DNA from: Sulfuritalea hydrogenivorans sk43H
GTDB lineage: Bacteria > Pseudomonadota > Gammaproteobacteria > Burkholderiales > Rhodocyclaceae
DNA: 64,000 nt
Reading direction: 5' to 3'
Assembly: GCF_000828635.1 (NCBI RefSeq)
Contig: NZ_AP012547.1
Coordinates: forward strand, 1,364,001-1,428,000
The translations under genes and the position numbers were made by a program. Positions 1 through 10,033 of the stretch are shown piece after piece (position 1 is the first letter of the stretch; the number at the start of each line of letters is the position of its first letter). The notes below the pieces were generated by a model. That model was given only the letters and a program-made list of their open reading frames with translations. It was not told where the DNA came from and made no database searches.

Positions 1-361
1 CGCTGGCCATGACCTGCTGCTCGATGGCATCCAGCGCGCCAGCGTCCTTGGCAGTGCCCGGCCCGAAAATCTTGCTGACGTTGTCGCCGCGGATGACCTT
101 GAGGTCGCGGATGATGGCGAGTTGCTTGATCTGGTCCAGAAAGACCTCGCGTTGCCCGACGGTGCCGGTGATCATCATGCCCGTGAGCCCGGCCATCGTC
201 GCTTCATGCATGGAGTTGGAAAACTCGCGCGCCTGATCGATGGCGGTTTGCCGGTTGACGTGGCTTTCCCAGAAAATCATGCCGGACCACACTACCAGCA
301 GCATCAGCCAGATGGCACCCGTCAAGCGAATCCAGATTTTCAAGTCAGAAATGCGCGCCAT
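1..361 (-). CDS. N-terminal part of a membrane sensory receptor (methyl-accepting chemotaxis-like), cut by the window edge
   Basis: The reading frame opens at an ATG at 361 and runs off the left edge without a stop, giving 120 residues. It has a short cytoplasmic start, one hydrophobic helix (about residues 12-31) and then a periplasmic stretch rich in helix-forming residues, with the phrase [18 protein letters not shown] around residue 60. This is the layout of the sensor half of methyl-accepting chemotaxis proteins in betaproteobacteria. The HAMP and signalling domains lie outside the window, so a receptor histidine kinase or cyclase cannot be excluded. It is divergent from the next gene; 362-540 should hold both promoters, but no clear elements were seen there. 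Confidence 0.6.
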   Translation of the reverse strand, partial: MARISDLKIWIRLTGAIWLMLLVVWSGMIFWESHVNRQTAIDQAREFSNSMHEATMAGLTGMMITGTVGQREVFLDQIKQLAIIRDLKVIRGDNVSKIFGPGTAKDAGALDAIEQQVMAS

Positions 362-540
362 CGAGTTGCTCCGTCAATCCGTGTCCATTGAAACAGTCTA
401 ACCCGGGGAGACCCTGGGTTATCCGCGCAAACTGGCGGCATGCTCCCGCCGGGCGCCATGTTTGCACGATTTTTGTGAAGTGTACCTGTCCCAAGTCAAT
501 TAATGGGTATAAGGATGGGAATACACTGGAAAGCTTATGC

Positions 541-3297
541 ATGGCGAAAGCGCCACCTGCAGGAGGCGCCGCTTCAAAGATGAATAGCCCGTTTTCGCAA
601 GCCGCGTCCGCCCGCCTCGTCAAGCACCACTCGTTGTGGCTGCTTGCGGCTTTTTTCATTGTGTTGTCGTTTTTCTCCGCGCGCAACATCTACGAGAAAC
701 GCGCGGACGAAGTCCGTGCCGGATTCGTCTATCAATGGGCCGAGACAAACACGGGCATCAGCGCCCTGATCCATCATCTGCAGCTCGAACGCGGGCTTTC
801 AAGCGGCTACATTGCATCCGGGGGGCGGTTCTTTGCCGACATCCTGGTGGCGCAGGGAAAGCAGACCGATCAGGCCCTGACGGTCGTGACGCCGATCCTG
901 TTCTCGGATGTGCATCCGCACCTGGCGAACGACAAGGGCCACATTTCGGCATTGAGCGATCTGCAGCAGATCAGGAACCTTCGGCAACTCGTCAGCGAAC
1001 TGGTGGTTTCGCGCGACGTGACGGTAGATCGCTACTCGGCCATGATCGAAATGCTGTTTGACGAGATGAATGCGAGCCTTGTCACCGACAACGGAACGCT
1101 GCGCCCGCAACTGGCCTTCATGGCCTTTTTGCAGGCAAAGGAGATGGCCGGCCAGGAACGGGCCCTGCTTACCGCCATTCTCTCCTCGGGGGACTTCGGT
1201 TCCTTTTCCCGCATGGCGGCCCTGCATCGAATTCGCGCCATCGAGGAGTTGGCCGTCAAGCGTTTCCTGCAATTTGCCGAGGACGATGCCAAGGCGGGTT
1301 TCGAGGCCATCCTGGCCAAGCCTTTCATCCGGGAGGGCGATGCAATCCGCCGTCGCGTGATCGCTGCCGGCCACAGCACCGCGGCGTCGGTGGAGAACTT
1401 GCCGAGTCCGGAAAGGTGGTTTCAGGTTTCTTCGCAGAAAATCGACGCCATGAAGGAGTTGGAGCACGTCATCAGCGGTTCGGTCAAGCATAGCGCCAGC
1501 GAATTGAAGCAGGGTGCAAGTGCCGGCCTGGTTGTCAGCGCCCTGTCGGCCCTGGCTTCCTTCCTGCTTGGTGGAATGTTGCTGCTGCAGGTGCGTCGCG
1601 GCAGGAAGGTCGCGGAAAAAGACCTGCATCTGGCCGCCACCGTATTCGGTAACAGCGTCGAATCGATTGTCATTACGGATGCGCAATCGAACATTGTTGA
1701 TGTGAACCGGTCGTTTACGCGGATTTCGGGCTATACGAGGGAAGATGTCGTCGGCAAGCATGCCAGATTGCTCAGATCGTCGATCAACGACGAGAAGATG
1801 TATGCCGATATGTGGCAGAAGCTGCTGGAGTCCGGAAGTTGGGAAGGCGAACTCTGGAACCGGCGCAAGACTGGCGAGAACTATCCGGTCTTGCTGTCGA
1901 TTGTCGCGGTGAAGGACCTGAAAGGCGTAACCACCAACTACGTTGGCATGATCGTCGATATCAGCAAGCGAAAACGTGCTGAAAAACAGGTAGAACAATT
2001 GCGCACCTTCGATTCCCTGACCGGCCTGCTCAGCCGCAATGCCTGGCTGGCTTCCCTGGAGCATGCGGTTGCGGATGCGCAGGTACGGCCGCGGCAGTTC
2101 GCCCTGCTCGAAGTGGGCCTTGATCGCTTCAAGGTGATCAACGATTCTCTCAGTCATGCCATCGGTGACATGGTGCTGGTGGAGGCCGCGGATCGCATTC
2201 GAAATGTCTTGCGCCGTCAGGATGCGGCCTCTCGACCCGGCGGTGATCGCTTCTCGATACTGCTCGATCATGTGCCGTCGCCGCGCAGCATGGAGATTAT
2301 TTGCGAGAAGTTGCTGAACGCATTCGTGATGCCATTCATGGTCGACGGGCATGAGCTGCATGTCTCGATCAGCATCGGTGTGGCGCTTCATCCGGACAAC
2401 GGCAAGGACGTCGGAACGCTGCAAAGCAACGCGGAAGCGGCAATGTTTCGCGCCAAGCAGGATGGCAGGGGGTGTTACAAGTTCTACTCGGAGGGCATGA
2501 ACGCGGACGGCGTTCAGTTGTTGACACTGGAGCGCATGCTGCGCCTTGCGCTGGAGCGAAACGAGTTCGAGCTGCATTACCAGCCCCAGGTGGATGCCGT
2601 TGACGGACGTCTGGTTGGAGTCGAAGCCTTGCTGCGCTGGAACAGTTCCGATCGCGGACCGGTGTCTCCATCAGAGTTCATTTCCGTGGCCGAAGAGACG
2701 GGGCTGATCATGCCGATCGGCGAGTGGGTCATGCGCCAGGCCTGCCGGGATGCGCAGGAATGGCGACGTAGCCTGGGCCGGGACGTGCCCGTCTCCATCA
2801 ACCTGTCGGCACGCCAGTTCCGCAGCAGGGATCTGCTGGCTGCCGTGCAACTGATCCTCGACGAAACCGGTCTGCCCAGTGCCCTGCTGGAGCTTGAGAT
2901 TACCGAGGGTTTGCTGATCGTGGACCCGGAAGAGGCAGTGGATGTCCTGCGCGGGTTGCGGGCAATGGGCACTCGTACCGCGCTCGACGATTTCGGGACA
3001 GGGTACTCATCGTTGGCCTACCTGAAGACTTTTCCGCTCGATCGCCTGAAGATAGACCAGGCATTTGTGCGTGGTTTGCCCGAGGACGAAAGCGACAAGG
3101 CGATTTCCCGGGCGGTGGTGGCGCTCGGACTCAATCTGAACATGGAAGTCCTGGCCGAGGGCGTCGAAACGGAAGCGCAAAGGGATTTTCTGGAAACGGC
3201 GGGTTGTCAGGTGTTCCAGGGCTACTTGCATGGCCGGCCGATGCCGGCCGCCGATCTTATGCAGTTGATTCGCTCCGGCGCCCTGCGCTTGGAATAA
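541..3297 (+). CDS. NIT-PAS-GGDEF-EAL c-di-GMP signalling protein with degenerate GGDEF
   Basis: A predicted inner-membrane protein of 918 residues. Domains in order: transmembrane helix (31-48), a periplasmic helical region resembling nitrate/nitrite-sensing NIT domains (about 60-300), a second helix (about 325-348), PAS (about 363-475), GGDEF (about 488-655) and EAL (about 667-915). The EAL side keeps its catalytic signatures ([36 protein letters not shown]), so it should hydrolyse c-di-GMP. The GGDEF signature is GGDRF (567-571), which should not support cyclase activity, yet the inhibitory-site RxxD (RRQD) is kept. The start is uncertain: ATG 541 is used here, but ATG 580 follows an AGGAGG at 561-566 with a long 13-nt gap. 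The ligand is unknown. Confidence 0.88.
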   Translation: MAKAPPAGGAASKMNSPFSQAASARLVKHHSLWLLAAFFIVLSFFSARNIYEKRADEVRAGFVYQWAETNTGISALIHHLQLERGLSSGYIASGGRFFADILVAQGKQTDQALTVVTPILFSDVHPHLANDKGHISALSDLQQIRNLRQLVSELVVSRDVTVDRYSAMIEMLFDEMNASLVTDNGTLRPQLAFMAFLQAKEMAGQERALLTAILSSGDFGSFSRMAALHRIRAIEELAVKRFLQFAEDDAKAGFEAILAKPFIREGDAIRRRVIAAGHSTAASVENLPSPERWFQVSSQKIDAMKELEHVISGSVKHSASELKQGASAGLVVSALSALASFLLGGMLLLQVRRGRKVAEKDLHLAATVFGNSVESIVITDAQSNIVDVNRSFTRISGYTREDVVGKHARLLRSSINDEKMYADMWQKLLESGSWEGELWNRRKTGENYPVLLSIVAVKDLKGVTTNYVGMIVDISKRKRAEKQVEQLRTFDSLTGLLSRNAWLASLEHAVADAQVRPRQFALLEVGLDRFKVINDSLSHAIGDMVLVEAADRIRNVLRRQDAASRPGGDRFSILLDHVPSPRSMEIICEKLLNAFVMPFMVDGHELHVSISIGVALHPDNGKDVGTLQSNAEAAMFRAKQDGRGCYKFYSEGMNADGVQLLTLERMLRLALERNEFELHYQPQVDAVDGRLVGVEALLRWNSSDRGPVSPSEFISVAEETGLIMPIGEWVMRQACRDAQEWRRSLGRDVPVSINLSARQFRSRDLLAAVQLILDETGLPSALLELEITEGLLIVDPEEAVDVLRGLRAMGTRTALDDFGTGYSSLAYLKTFPLDRLKIDQAFVRGLPEDESDKAISRAVVALGLNLNMEVLAEGVETEAQRDFLETAGCQVFQGYLHGRPMPAADLMQLIRSGALRLE

Positions 3298-3399
3298 TTC
3301 CGTTTCCAGATCATCCGTGACTTTGCCAACTTCGCCTTGCCGTGCGATTTGCACTGTCTGCGGCTCGTTTTCGCGTCACAAATGATCTGGAAACGGAAT
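3297..3399. repeat. Long inverted repeat between convergent genes
   Basis: The left arm 3297-3321 and right arm 3375-3399 are inverted copies: 18 identical bases (ATTCCGTTTCCAGATCAT), two mismatches, then five more matching bases. The 53-nt loop holds a smaller GTGC/GCAC hairpin at 3342-3354. The element starts on the last base of the upstream stop codon and fills the gap to the convergent gene ending at 3422. There is no U-tract, so it is not a classical terminator, but it could fold on either strand. Confidence 0.75.
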
Positions 3400-3421
3400 A
3401 AGTCGAGGCAGCAGGGAGCAA

Positions 3422-4519
3422 TCAGACGGTCAGGAGCACTTCCTGGACGCTGCCGGCGCGGCCGTCTTCGGTGAGATAGATGCCGCTTGCCGAGATTGCA
3501 CCGAGATTGCCGTTACCGGCGCCGCGCAACTCGAAGGGGCTGGCGACATGATCCACGGCCAGGGCGCCTACCTTGCGTTGGGCGAGAGTTTCCAGCATGC
3601 CGTTACCCTGCGCGTCCGGTGTCCAGATGCGCAAGGCGCCGAAAGCACTGTCGTTGTCGTCGATCCAGCGATTGCCGTCGCTGTCGAGCGCGGCCAGTTC
3701 GCCAAAGCCTGAATTCGTAGCGGGGCCGAACAACTCGAGACCCGAGTCGATCTTGCCGTTGCCGTTGCGATCGATGGCCAGGTAACCGCTGCCGCCGGCC
3801 AGCATGGCGAGATTCTCCGTGCGACCGTTGCCATCGAGGTCGAAGCTGAAGCGGCGATCGGAAAGCTGCGCCGCGGTGCCGTTGAAGTTCAGCACGAGAG
3901 GATCCTTGCGTACCGCGTCGCCGGCGCGGAAGCTGACGGAGGTTTCCTCGCGATGGCTGCGCGCCATGGACAGCTCGACCCTGAAGCTGATTTCCTTGCC
4001 ATCGGCCGTCTTGACCTTGCCTTCGGCCGAAACCCGGGTCTGTTCGAATTCTTCATGTACCGCGTGATACTCGTATTCGATGCCGAAGCCGGCGCGTCGG
4101 GCAGGTGCCTGGGTGGCTGCAGTGGGAGTGGCGATGGGCGGCGGCACGTCGAGGTGGCGCATCTGCCTGGCCGACACACTCTTGACCGGCTCGCCGGTCA
4201 TCATTTCCACCATGAATTTGATCAGTTGGAGATAAGGATCGTTGTCGACCGCGTCGACGGCTTCTTCGACGGCTGACGCAGCCGGTGCCGGCTGCGCGGC
4301 TTGCGAGGCGGACTGTGCGGCCGTTGCGCGCTGGATTTCCGCGGCGAGAGAAGCGCGGGCGGCGGAAGACAGGGCGACGATGGACGTCGGAGTGCTTTCG
4401 CGCGCTGTAATGTCGGGTCGCCGGTCACCTCGCCAGAAAAGCAGGGACTCCTGCTCTTCGTCGCGGGTAAAGGCCAGGTGGCTGGAACTCAGGGAAAAAC
4501 TCGCGCTGTCGATTTTCAT
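3422..4519 (-). CDS. EF-hand-like calcium-binding repeat protein, function unknown
   Basis: A 365-residue protein. The start is ATG 4519, preceded by a strong GGAGGG Shine-Dalgarno; a longer frame to 4564 lacks this. No signal peptide or transmembrane segment is visible. The N-terminal 90 residues are Ala/Ser/Gln-rich and probably flexible. The C-terminal half carries three DxDGNG-type loops (DLDGNGRTE 227-235, DRNGNGKID 250-258, DSDGNRWID 279-287), as in EF-hand or dockerin-like calcium sites and VCBS/FG-GAP-type annotations. The family occurs as an uncharacterised protein in many gamma- and betaproteobacteria. Calcium binding is inferred from the loops alone. Confidence 0.8.
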   Translation of the reverse strand: MKIDSASFSLSSSHLAFTRDEEQESLLFWRGDRRPDITARESTPTSIVALSSAARASLAAEIQRATAAQSASQAAQPAPAASAVEEAVDAVDNDPYLQLIKFMVEMMTGEPVKSVSARQMRHLDVPPPIATPTAATQAPARRAGFGIEYEYHAVHEEFEQTRVSAEGKVKTADGKEISFRVELSMARSHREETSVSFRAGDAVRKDPLVLNFNGTAAQLSDRRFSFDLDGNGRTENLAMLAGGSGYLAIDRNGNGKIDSGLELFGPATNSGFGELAALDSDGNRWIDDNDSAFGALRIWTPDAQGNGMLETLAQRKVGALAVDHVASPFELRGAGNGNLGAISASGIYLTEDGRAGSVQEVLLTV

Positions 4520-4591
4520 GATGGGTGCCCTCCGGAGCCCATCGAAATGACGGCGCCGACCCATGGGTTAACGACAGCGGCATGTTTAAAT

Positions 4592-5026
4592 TTAGCGCTG
4601 GTTGCGCACCCAGCGCATCAGGCTGGCAGCATCCATCGCGCCGGCCTGGCGCGCGACTTCGCGACCATTCCTGAACAGGGCCAGTGTCGGAATCGAGCGA
4701 ATGCCGAAGCGCGCCGCGAGCTGCTGTTCTTCCTCGGTATTCACTTTCGCCAAGCGGAACTCGGGTTCGAGCTGTTTTGCCGCCTGTGCGAAGGCCGGCG
4801 CCATGGCGCGACAGGGGCCGCACCACGGCGCCCAGAAATCGACCAGCAACGGAATGTCGGAACGGCCGGCGTGGATATCGAAGCTTGATGCATCGAGTGC
4901 AAGCGGTTCGCTGGCGAACAGGCGCGCCTTGCACTTGCCGCAAGTGCCGCCGTCGGCAAGGCGTTGTGCAGGCACGCGATTGGCGGCATGGCAGTGGGGG
5001 CAGACGACGATCAAGGGTTCGGACAC
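4592..5026 (-). CDS. trxC: Thioredoxin 2 (TrxC)
   Basis: A cytoplasmic disulfide reductase of 144 residues. The N-terminal zinc ribbon has C9/C12 and C29/C32 (CPHC, CGKC). The thioredoxin domain follows, with active site WCGPC at 68-72 and the cis-Pro loop SIPT. This zinc module separates TrxC from TrxA. The start chosen is GTG 5026, giving MSEPLIVVCPHC, because GGAG lies 6 nt upstream. The alternative ATG at 5038 has no Shine-Dalgarno and lies inside a palindrome. In other bacteria trxC is often oxidative-stress induced. It follows hemH on the same strand after a 60-bp gap. Confidence 0.93.
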   Translation of the reverse strand: MSEPLIVVCPHCHAANRVPAQRLADGGTCGKCKARLFASEPLALDASSFDIHAGRSDIPLLVDFWAPWCGPCRAMAPAFAQAAKQLEPEFRLAKVNTEEEQQLAARFGIRSIPTLALFRNGREVARQAGAMDAASLMRWVRNQR

Positions 5027-5033
5027 GGTGCGC

Positions 5034-5063
5034 TCCATATATCAGATATCACTGATATATGGA
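5034..5063. promoter_or_regulatory. Perfect palindrome at the trxC ribosome-binding site
   Basis: Arms TCCATATATCAG (5034-5045) and CTGATATATGGA (5052-5063) are perfect inverted copies around a 6-nt AT-rich centre. One arm overlaps the GGAG Shine-Dalgarno (5033-5036) of trxC. As DNA it looks like an operator for a dimeric regulator; as RNA it would form a 12-bp hairpin sequestering the ribosome-binding site. Confidence 0.7.
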
Positions 5064-5088
5064 TGCTGCCGACAAATTCAAGGGAGGG

Positions 5089-6174
5089 CTACTGTCTGGC
5101 GCCCAAAGCTTTTGCGCGTTCAGTTGCAGCCGTATCGGCCTGGGCCGATGCCGGCCAGCCGGCGAGATGGGTCGAGACCAGGTCGCGCAGTGCGGCGATC
5201 CAGTCGGGCCGCTCGTTCAGGCAGGGAATGTAGTGAAACTCCTTGCCGCCGGACGACAGGAACGCCGCCTTGCATTCCAGCGCGATTTCTTCCAGGGTTT
5301 CCAGGCAATCGGCGACGAAGCCGGGGCAGATCACGTCGACCCGCGCCGTGCCGCCAGCGCCGACTTTCTCCAGCGTCGGCTGGGTGTAGGGCTGCAGCCA
5401 CTCGGCCTTGCCGAAGCGCGACTGAAAGGTGATCAGATAATCGTCCGCGCGCAGTTGCAAGGCTTCGGCCAGCAGGCGTCCCGTCTTCTGGCACTCGCAA
5501 TAATAGGGGTCGCCCAGGTCGAGCGAGCGGCGCGGCAGGCCGTGAAAGCTCATGACCAGTTTGTCGGGCCGGCCATTGGCCTGCCAGTGCTCGCGCACGC
5601 TGGCAGCCAGCGCGCCGATGTAGCCGGGATCGTCGTGGAAGTGCTTGATGAAGCGCAGTTCCGGCGGGTTGCGGCTGCGTTTCATCCAGTCGGCGACGTC
5701 GTCCATCACGCTGGCGCTGGTGCTCGCGGCGTACTGCGGATACAGCGGCACGACCAGAACGCGCTCGACGCCATCGCGTTTGAACTGGTCGAGAACGCTG
5801 CCGATCGAGGGTTGGCCGTAGCGCATGGCCCAGGCCACCACAAGCTCCGGCTTGCCGGCCTGACCCAGCCAGCCCTTGAGCAGCTTTGCCTGACGCTCCG
5901 TGTAAACCTTCAGCGGCGAGCCGTCCTTCATCCAGATCTGCGCGTACTTGGCAGCCGATTTCGCCGGGCGCAGGTTGAGGATGATGCCGTTGAGGATCAG
6001 CCACCAGACCGGGCGCGGGATTTCGACCACGCGCGGGTCCCAGAGAAACTGCTTGAGATAGCGGCGCAGCGCCGACGCCGTGGGCGCCTCCGGCGTGCCG
6101 AGATTGACCAGCAGGACGGCGGTGCGGCGCGGTGCGCCGTGCTGCTGCGCGGGTTCGGGAGCGTAGCGGGACAT
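5089..6174 (-). CDS. hemH: Ferrochelatase
   Basis: Inserts ferrous iron into protoporphyrin IX, the last step of protohaem synthesis, at the inner face of the membrane. The 361 residues match the family: [13 protein letters not shown] near the N-terminus, the FSFHGLP-like [10 protein letters not shown] segment with the metal-binding His, and the conserved [15 protein letters not shown] region. It starts at ATG 6174, which overlaps the TGA of hrcA as ATGA, so translation is probably coupled. A longer upstream frame is only overlap with hrcA. Confidence 0.96.
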   Translation of the reverse strand: MSRYAPEPAQQHGAPRRTAVLLVNLGTPEAPTASALRRYLKQFLWDPRVVEIPRPVWWLILNGIILNLRPAKSAAKYAQIWMKDGSPLKVYTERQAKLLKGWLGQAGKPELVVAWAMRYGQPSIGSVLDQFKRDGVERVLVVPLYPQYAASTSASVMDDVADWMKRSRNPPELRFIKHFHDDPGYIGALAASVREHWQANGRPDKLVMSFHGLPRRSLDLGDPYYCECQKTGRLLAEALQLRADDYLITFQSRFGKAEWLQPYTQPTLEKVGAGGTARVDVICPGFVADCLETLEEIALECKAAFLSSGGKEFHYIPCLNERPDWIAALRDLVSTHLAGWPASAQADTAATERAKALGARQ

Positions 6175-7193
6175 CAGGGGGTCGAGAGGGCCGAGGACAG
6201 CAGCTTGGCCGTAATGTCCACGATGGGGATCACGCGCTCGTAGGCCATGCGGGTCGGGCCGATGACACCGATGGTGCCGACGATCTGGCCGTCGACCTCG
6301 TAGGGCGCGGCGACCACGCTGCATTCGTCGAGCGGCGCAATGCCCGATTCGCCGCCGATGAATACCTGCACGCCTTCGGCGCGGCTGGAAAGCTCCAGCA
6401 ACTGGGCCAGCCCGGTGCGCTGTTCGAATAGATCGAACAGGCGGCGCAGGCGGGTCATGTTGGACGACAAGTCCTCGACGCCGAGCAGGTTCTTCTCGCC
6501 GCTGATCACGTATTGCGTCGAGGTGTCGGCGATGGCCTGGTTGCCGGCGTCAAGCGCCGCCGTCATCAGGTCCGACATGTCGGCACGCAACTGGCGCAGT
6601 TCTTCCACCACGCGCGCGCGCACCTGGTCGAAATCGAGGCCGAGGCAGTTCTGGTTCAGGTAGTTGGCGGCTTCGATCAGCTCGGTCGGGCTGTAGTTGC
6701 GCTGGGTGAACAGAATGCGGTTCTGCACGTCGCCGTCGGCGGTGACGATGATCAGCAGGACGCGCTTGTCCGACAGGCTGAGGAACTCGATCTGGCGGAT
6801 GCGTGGCTGCTGCCGGCGCGGCGCCACCACCACGCCGGCGAAGGCGGTGAGCTGCGAAAGCAGTTGCGAGGCATGGCTGATCACCAGTTGCGGCTGGTCG
6901 GGCTGGATGGCTTCCTTGATCTCGGACAGCTCGCTGCCTTGCAACGGCCTTACAGTCAGCAGGGAATCGACGAACAGCCGGTAGCCCAAGGGCGTCGGCA
7001 CGCGCCCGGCCGAGGTGTGCGGGCTGGCGATGAAACCCATTTCTTCCAGATCCGACATGACATTGCGGATCGTCGCCGGCGACAGTTCCAGGCCGGAATA
7101 TTTCGACAGCGTGCGCGAGCCGACCGGCTGACCTTCGGCGATGTAGCGTTCGATCAGGGTTCGGAGCAGGGTTTGCGCGCGATAGTCGAGCAT
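6174..7193 (-). CDS. hrcA: Heat-inducible transcription repressor HrcA
   Basis: A 339-residue repressor that binds CIRCE operators of chaperone genes; GroEL assists its activity in known systems. The N-terminal winged helix-turn-helix reads [20 protein letters not shown]. The central and C-terminal GAF-like and dimerisation regions follow, including [14 protein letters not shown] near the end. No CIRCE element (TTAGCACTC-N9-GAGTGCTAA) was seen in its own upstream region, so autoregulation is not supported here. It forms an operon with hemH and is divergent from nadK. Confidence 0.96.
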   Translation of the reverse strand: MLDYRAQTLLRTLIERYIAEGQPVGSRTLSKYSGLELSPATIRNVMSDLEEMGFIASPHTSAGRVPTPLGYRLFVDSLLTVRPLQGSELSEIKEAIQPDQPQLVISHASQLLSQLTAFAGVVVAPRRQQPRIRQIEFLSLSDKRVLLIIVTADGDVQNRILFTQRNYSPTELIEAANYLNQNCLGLDFDQVRARVVEELRQLRADMSDLMTAALDAGNQAIADTSTQYVISGEKNLLGVEDLSSNMTRLRRLFDLFEQRTGLAQLLELSSRAEGVQVFIGGESGIAPLDECSVVAAPYEVDGQIVGTIGVIGPTRMAYERVIPIVDITAKLLSSALSTP

Positions 7194-7218
7194 GGGCCGA
7201 TTTTAGAGCGAAATTCGA

Positions 7219-7248
7219 TGAATACGCCGCCAAAAAACGCCAGCGCAA
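7219..7248 (-). promoter_or_regulatory. Possible sigma-70 promoter for hrcA
   Basis: On the minus strand TTGCGC (7243-7248) and TATTCA (7219-7224) are separated by 18 bp, and the -10 lies about 25 bp before the hrcA ATG. The match is moderate. Confidence 0.35.
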
Positions 7249-7268
7249 ATTGTGGTCTAATCGATCCG

Positions 7269-8147
7269 ATGAACCCTGCATTTCGCACCGTCGCCCTGAT
7301 CGGCAAGTACCAGAGCCGGGAGATCGCCGCATCGTTGCTGTCGCTCGTCGCCTTCCTGCGCGAACGCGGCGTCGAAGTGCTGGTGGAGGAGGGTACGGCG
7401 ACGGCGGTCGGGGTCGGCGGTTATGCGGTGGCCAGCTATGAAGCGATCGGCGCCCGCGCCGACCTGGCGGTGATTCTCGGCGGCGACGGCACCATGCTCA
7501 ACGCCGCGCGGCACCTGGCCCGCTACGAAGTGCCGCTGGTCGGCATCAACCAGGGCCGGCTCGGCTTCATGACCGACATTGCGCTGGGGGCGATGATCGA
7601 AAGCGTCACGGCGCTGCTCGACGGAAAGTTTTCGCGCGAGCAGAGATTTCTGCTCAACGCCGAAGTTCTGCGCGACGGTGAGGTGGCTTTCCAGACGCTG
7701 GCGCTGAACGACGTGGTGGTCAACAAGGGCGACATCGGCCGCATGATCGAACTGGAAGTCAAGGTCAATGGCGAACTGATCCACGTCCTGCGCGCCGACG
7801 GCATGATCGTGGCGACGCCGACCGGGTCCACCGCCTACGCGCTTTCCGCCAACGGGCCGATCCTGCATCCGTCGGTGCCCGGCATCGCCATCGTGCCGCT
7901 GTGTCCGCATGCCCTCACCAACCGGCCGATTACCGTCAGCGACAGCAGCATGATAGACATCGCCCTGCTGCCGCCGCACGATGCGCGCGTGCATTTCGAC
8001 GGCCAGACGCGCTTCGATGCCCGCGCCGGAGACGTGGTGCGCATCATGCGTTCGCGCTACAACCTTACCTTGCTGCATCCGCCGGGCTACAGCTACTTCG
8101 CCATGCTGCGCGAGAAGCTGCACTGGAGCTCGACTCCCCGTCATTAA
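7269..8147 (+). CDS. nadK: NAD kinase
   Basis: Phosphorylates NAD to NADP in the cytosol. The 292-residue length is typical. It shows the [11 protein letters not shown] nucleotide motif, [10 protein letters not shown], the [10 protein letters not shown] region and the [15 protein letters not shown] substrate-binding segment of the family. The ATG at 7269 is chosen because [16 protein letters not shown] matches the usual N-terminus; an in-frame ATG at 7218 would add residues unlike the family. Confidence 0.96.
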   Translation: MNPAFRTVALIGKYQSREIAASLLSLVAFLRERGVEVLVEEGTATAVGVGGYAVASYEAIGARADLAVILGGDGTMLNAARHLARYEVPLVGINQGRLGFMTDIALGAMIESVTALLDGKFSREQRFLLNAEVLRDGEVAFQTLALNDVVVNKGDIGRMIELEVKVNGELIHVLRADGMIVATPTGSTAYALSANGPILHPSVPGIAIVPLCPHALTNRPITVSDSSMIDIALLPPHDARVHFDGQTRFDARAGDVVRIMRSRYNLTLLHPPGYSYFAMLREKLHWSSTPRH

Positions 8148-8210
8148 CGTTCATGCTGCAGTAGCGACGCGCCCCTGATGATGAAACACACGAAAGGCGA
8201 ATTGAAAGCC

Positions 8211-8341
8211 CGCCCCCCCACCGCTACGCGGCCCGCGGCTGGCTTTGCACAGCCAGCCGGCTGCGGCGGCACAACGCATGCGTTGCGAATTCCCGCCTCG
8301 CCCCCTCACGGGGGGCTATTGCTCGGCTCGCTTCGCTCGAC
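8211..8341. repeat. GC-rich intergenic hairpin cluster (REP-like)
   Basis: This non-coding stretch between nadK and recN packs several perfect hairpins: CGGCTGGCT/AGCCAGCCG (8236-8259), the palindrome CAACGCATGCGTTG (8272-8285) and GCCCCC/GGGGGC (8300-8316), followed by CGCTTCGCTCG. The C-run/CACG/G-run core recurs at 52670-52686 inside the nuo operon. Such elements are common in betaproteobacterial genomes. The small frame 8178-8378 across it is not a credible gene. Confidence 0.6.
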
Positions 8342-8380
8342 TATCACCCGTCACTCCGAACAAGTTATTTCACTCTAACG

Positions 8381-10033
8381 ATGCTGCTGCGCCTGATCGT
8401 CCGTGATTTTGTCATTGTCGACCGTCTGGAACTCGAGTTCGACGGCGGTTTCGGCGCCCTGACCGGCGAGACCGGCGCCGGCAAATCGATTCTGGTCGAT
8501 GCGCTGTCGCTGGCGCTGGGCGAACGCGCCGATGCAACCGTGGTGCGCAGCGGCGCGGAGCGCGCCGAGATTTCCGCCGAGTTCGACGTGACGCCGGCCG
8601 GTGCGCTCGAGGCCTGGCTGCGGGCCAACGACTACGATACCGATGCCTGCCTGCTGCGCCGCGTGATCGATAGCGCCGGCCGTTCCCGCGCCTACATCAA
8701 CGGCGCGGCGGCGACATTGGGACAGATGCGCGAAGTAGCCGACTTTCTTGCCGACATTCACGGCCAGAACGCGCACCATTCCCTGCTGCGTGCCGATGCC
8801 CAGCGCGACTTGCTCGACACCCATGCCGGGGCGCAGGTGCTGGCGCGCGACGTGGCCGCGGCCCATGGCGCATGGCGCACGGCGCGCGAGGCGCGCGAGG
8901 CTGCCGAGAAGGATGTCGAAGCCACCGTGCGCGAACGCGAACTGCTCGAATGGCAGGTGAAGGAACTGGTCGCCCTTGGTTTCGATGCCGTTGCATGGCA
9001 GGAAGCCGAACAGGAACACCGCCGCCTCGGTAATGCCAGCGAACTGCTGGAAGCGGCCGGTGCCACGCTGGCGACGCTGGAGGAAGGCGAAGCGGCCAGT
9101 CTGCCGCTGCTGCAGCACGCCGGAGCGCGGCTGTCCGAATTGACCGGCGTTGATCCGGCGTTGACCGATGCCGCCCAGTTGTTCGAGACCGCCCTGATTC
9201 AACTTGAAGAGTCGGCGCTGGCGCTACGGCGATATCAGGATCGGCTGGAGCTCGACCCGGCGCGACTGAGCGAACTCGACAGCCGCATCGACGCCGTGAC
9301 CCAGATGTCGCGCAAGCATCGCGTCATGCCCGAGGAATTACCTGACTTGTTGCTGGGTTTGCAGAACCGTCTGGCCGAGCTTGTGCTGCGCGCCGACCCG
9401 GCCGCGCTGGCCGAGCGGGAACGCAAGGCCGAAGCGGCGTTCCGCGACGTCGCGAAGAAACTTTCCGCCGTGCGGACGAAGACCGCCAAGGCCTTGTCCG
9501 CCGCCGTGACGGCCGGCATGCAGGAGCTGGCGATGGCGGGAGGGCGCTTCGAGATCGCGCTGGAAGCCTTGCCCGAAGGCGCTTCCTGCGGGCTGGAGGC
9601 CGTTGAATTTCGCGTTTCGGCCAATGCCGGCCAGCCGCTGCGGCCATTGGCCAAAGTGGCCTCGGGCGGCGAACTGTCGCGCATCGGTCTGGCCTTGCAG
9701 GTCATCGCCAGCCAGGCAAATCCGGCGGGCACGCTGATTTTCGACGAGGTCGATGTCGGCATCGGCGGCCGTGTCGCCGAAATCGTCGGCCGCATGCTGC
9801 GCCAACTGGGCAAAAGCCGGCAGGTGCTGTGCGTCACGCATCTGCCGCAAGTGGCGGCGCAGGCTGACTGGCAATGGTCGATCGCCAAGGAAACCCGTGG
9901 CGGCGCGACAACTTCGTCGGTCAGCGTACTGGATGCGGAAGCACGTATCGGCGAGATCGCCCGCATGCTCGGCGGCGAGAAGATCACCGAAACCACCCGC
10001 CGCCATGCGGCGGAAATGCTGGGCCTAAGCTAA
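8381..10033 (+). CDS. recN: DNA repair protein RecN
   Basis: An SMC-like ATPase acting early in double-strand break repair, of typical length (550 residues). The Walker A GETGAGKS is at 29-36. A central region rich in heptads (about 150-370) is consistent with the coiled coil. The C-terminal ABC half carries LASGGELSR-type signature (VASGGELSRIG) and Walker B LIFDEVDVGIGG, then VTHLPQVAAQAD. Its 3' end overlaps the convergent transporter gene by 9 bp. Confidence 0.96.
   Translation: MLLRLIVRDFVIVDRLELEFDGGFGALTGETGAGKSILVDALSLALGERADATVVRSGAERAEISAEFDVTPAGALEAWLRANDYDTDACLLRRVIDSAGRSRAYINGAAATLGQMREVADFLADIHGQNAHHSLLRADAQRDLLDTHAGAQVLARDVAAAHGAWRTAREAREAAEKDVEATVRERELLEWQVKELVALGFDAVAWQEAEQEHRRLGNASELLEAAGATLATLEEGEAASLPLLQHAGARLSELTGVDPALTDAAQLFETALIQLEESALALRRYQDRLELDPARLSELDSRIDAVTQMSRKHRVMPEELPDLLLGLQNRLAELVLRADPAALAERERKAEAAFRDVAKKLSAVRTKTAKALSAAVTAGMQELAMAGGRFEIALEALPEGASCGLEAVEFRVSANAGQPLRPLAKVASGGELSRIGLALQVIASQANPAGTLIFDEVDVGIGGRVAEIVGRMLRQLGKSRQVLCVTHLPQVAAQADWQWSIAKETRGGATTSSVSVLDAEARIGEIARMLGGEKITETTRRHAAEMLGLS

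Noticed and set aside
799-2577. 592-codon minus-strand open frame opposite the NIT-PAS-GGDEF-EAL gene
   Set aside because: High GC leaves long antisense frames; the plus strand has clear domains here.
7194-7268. CIRCE operator for HrcA
   Set aside because: No TTAGCACTC-N9-GAGTGCTAA-like repeat between hrcA and nadK.
8178-8378. 66-codon frame upstream of recN
   Set aside because: It consists of the hairpin repeat region and has no protein-like pattern.
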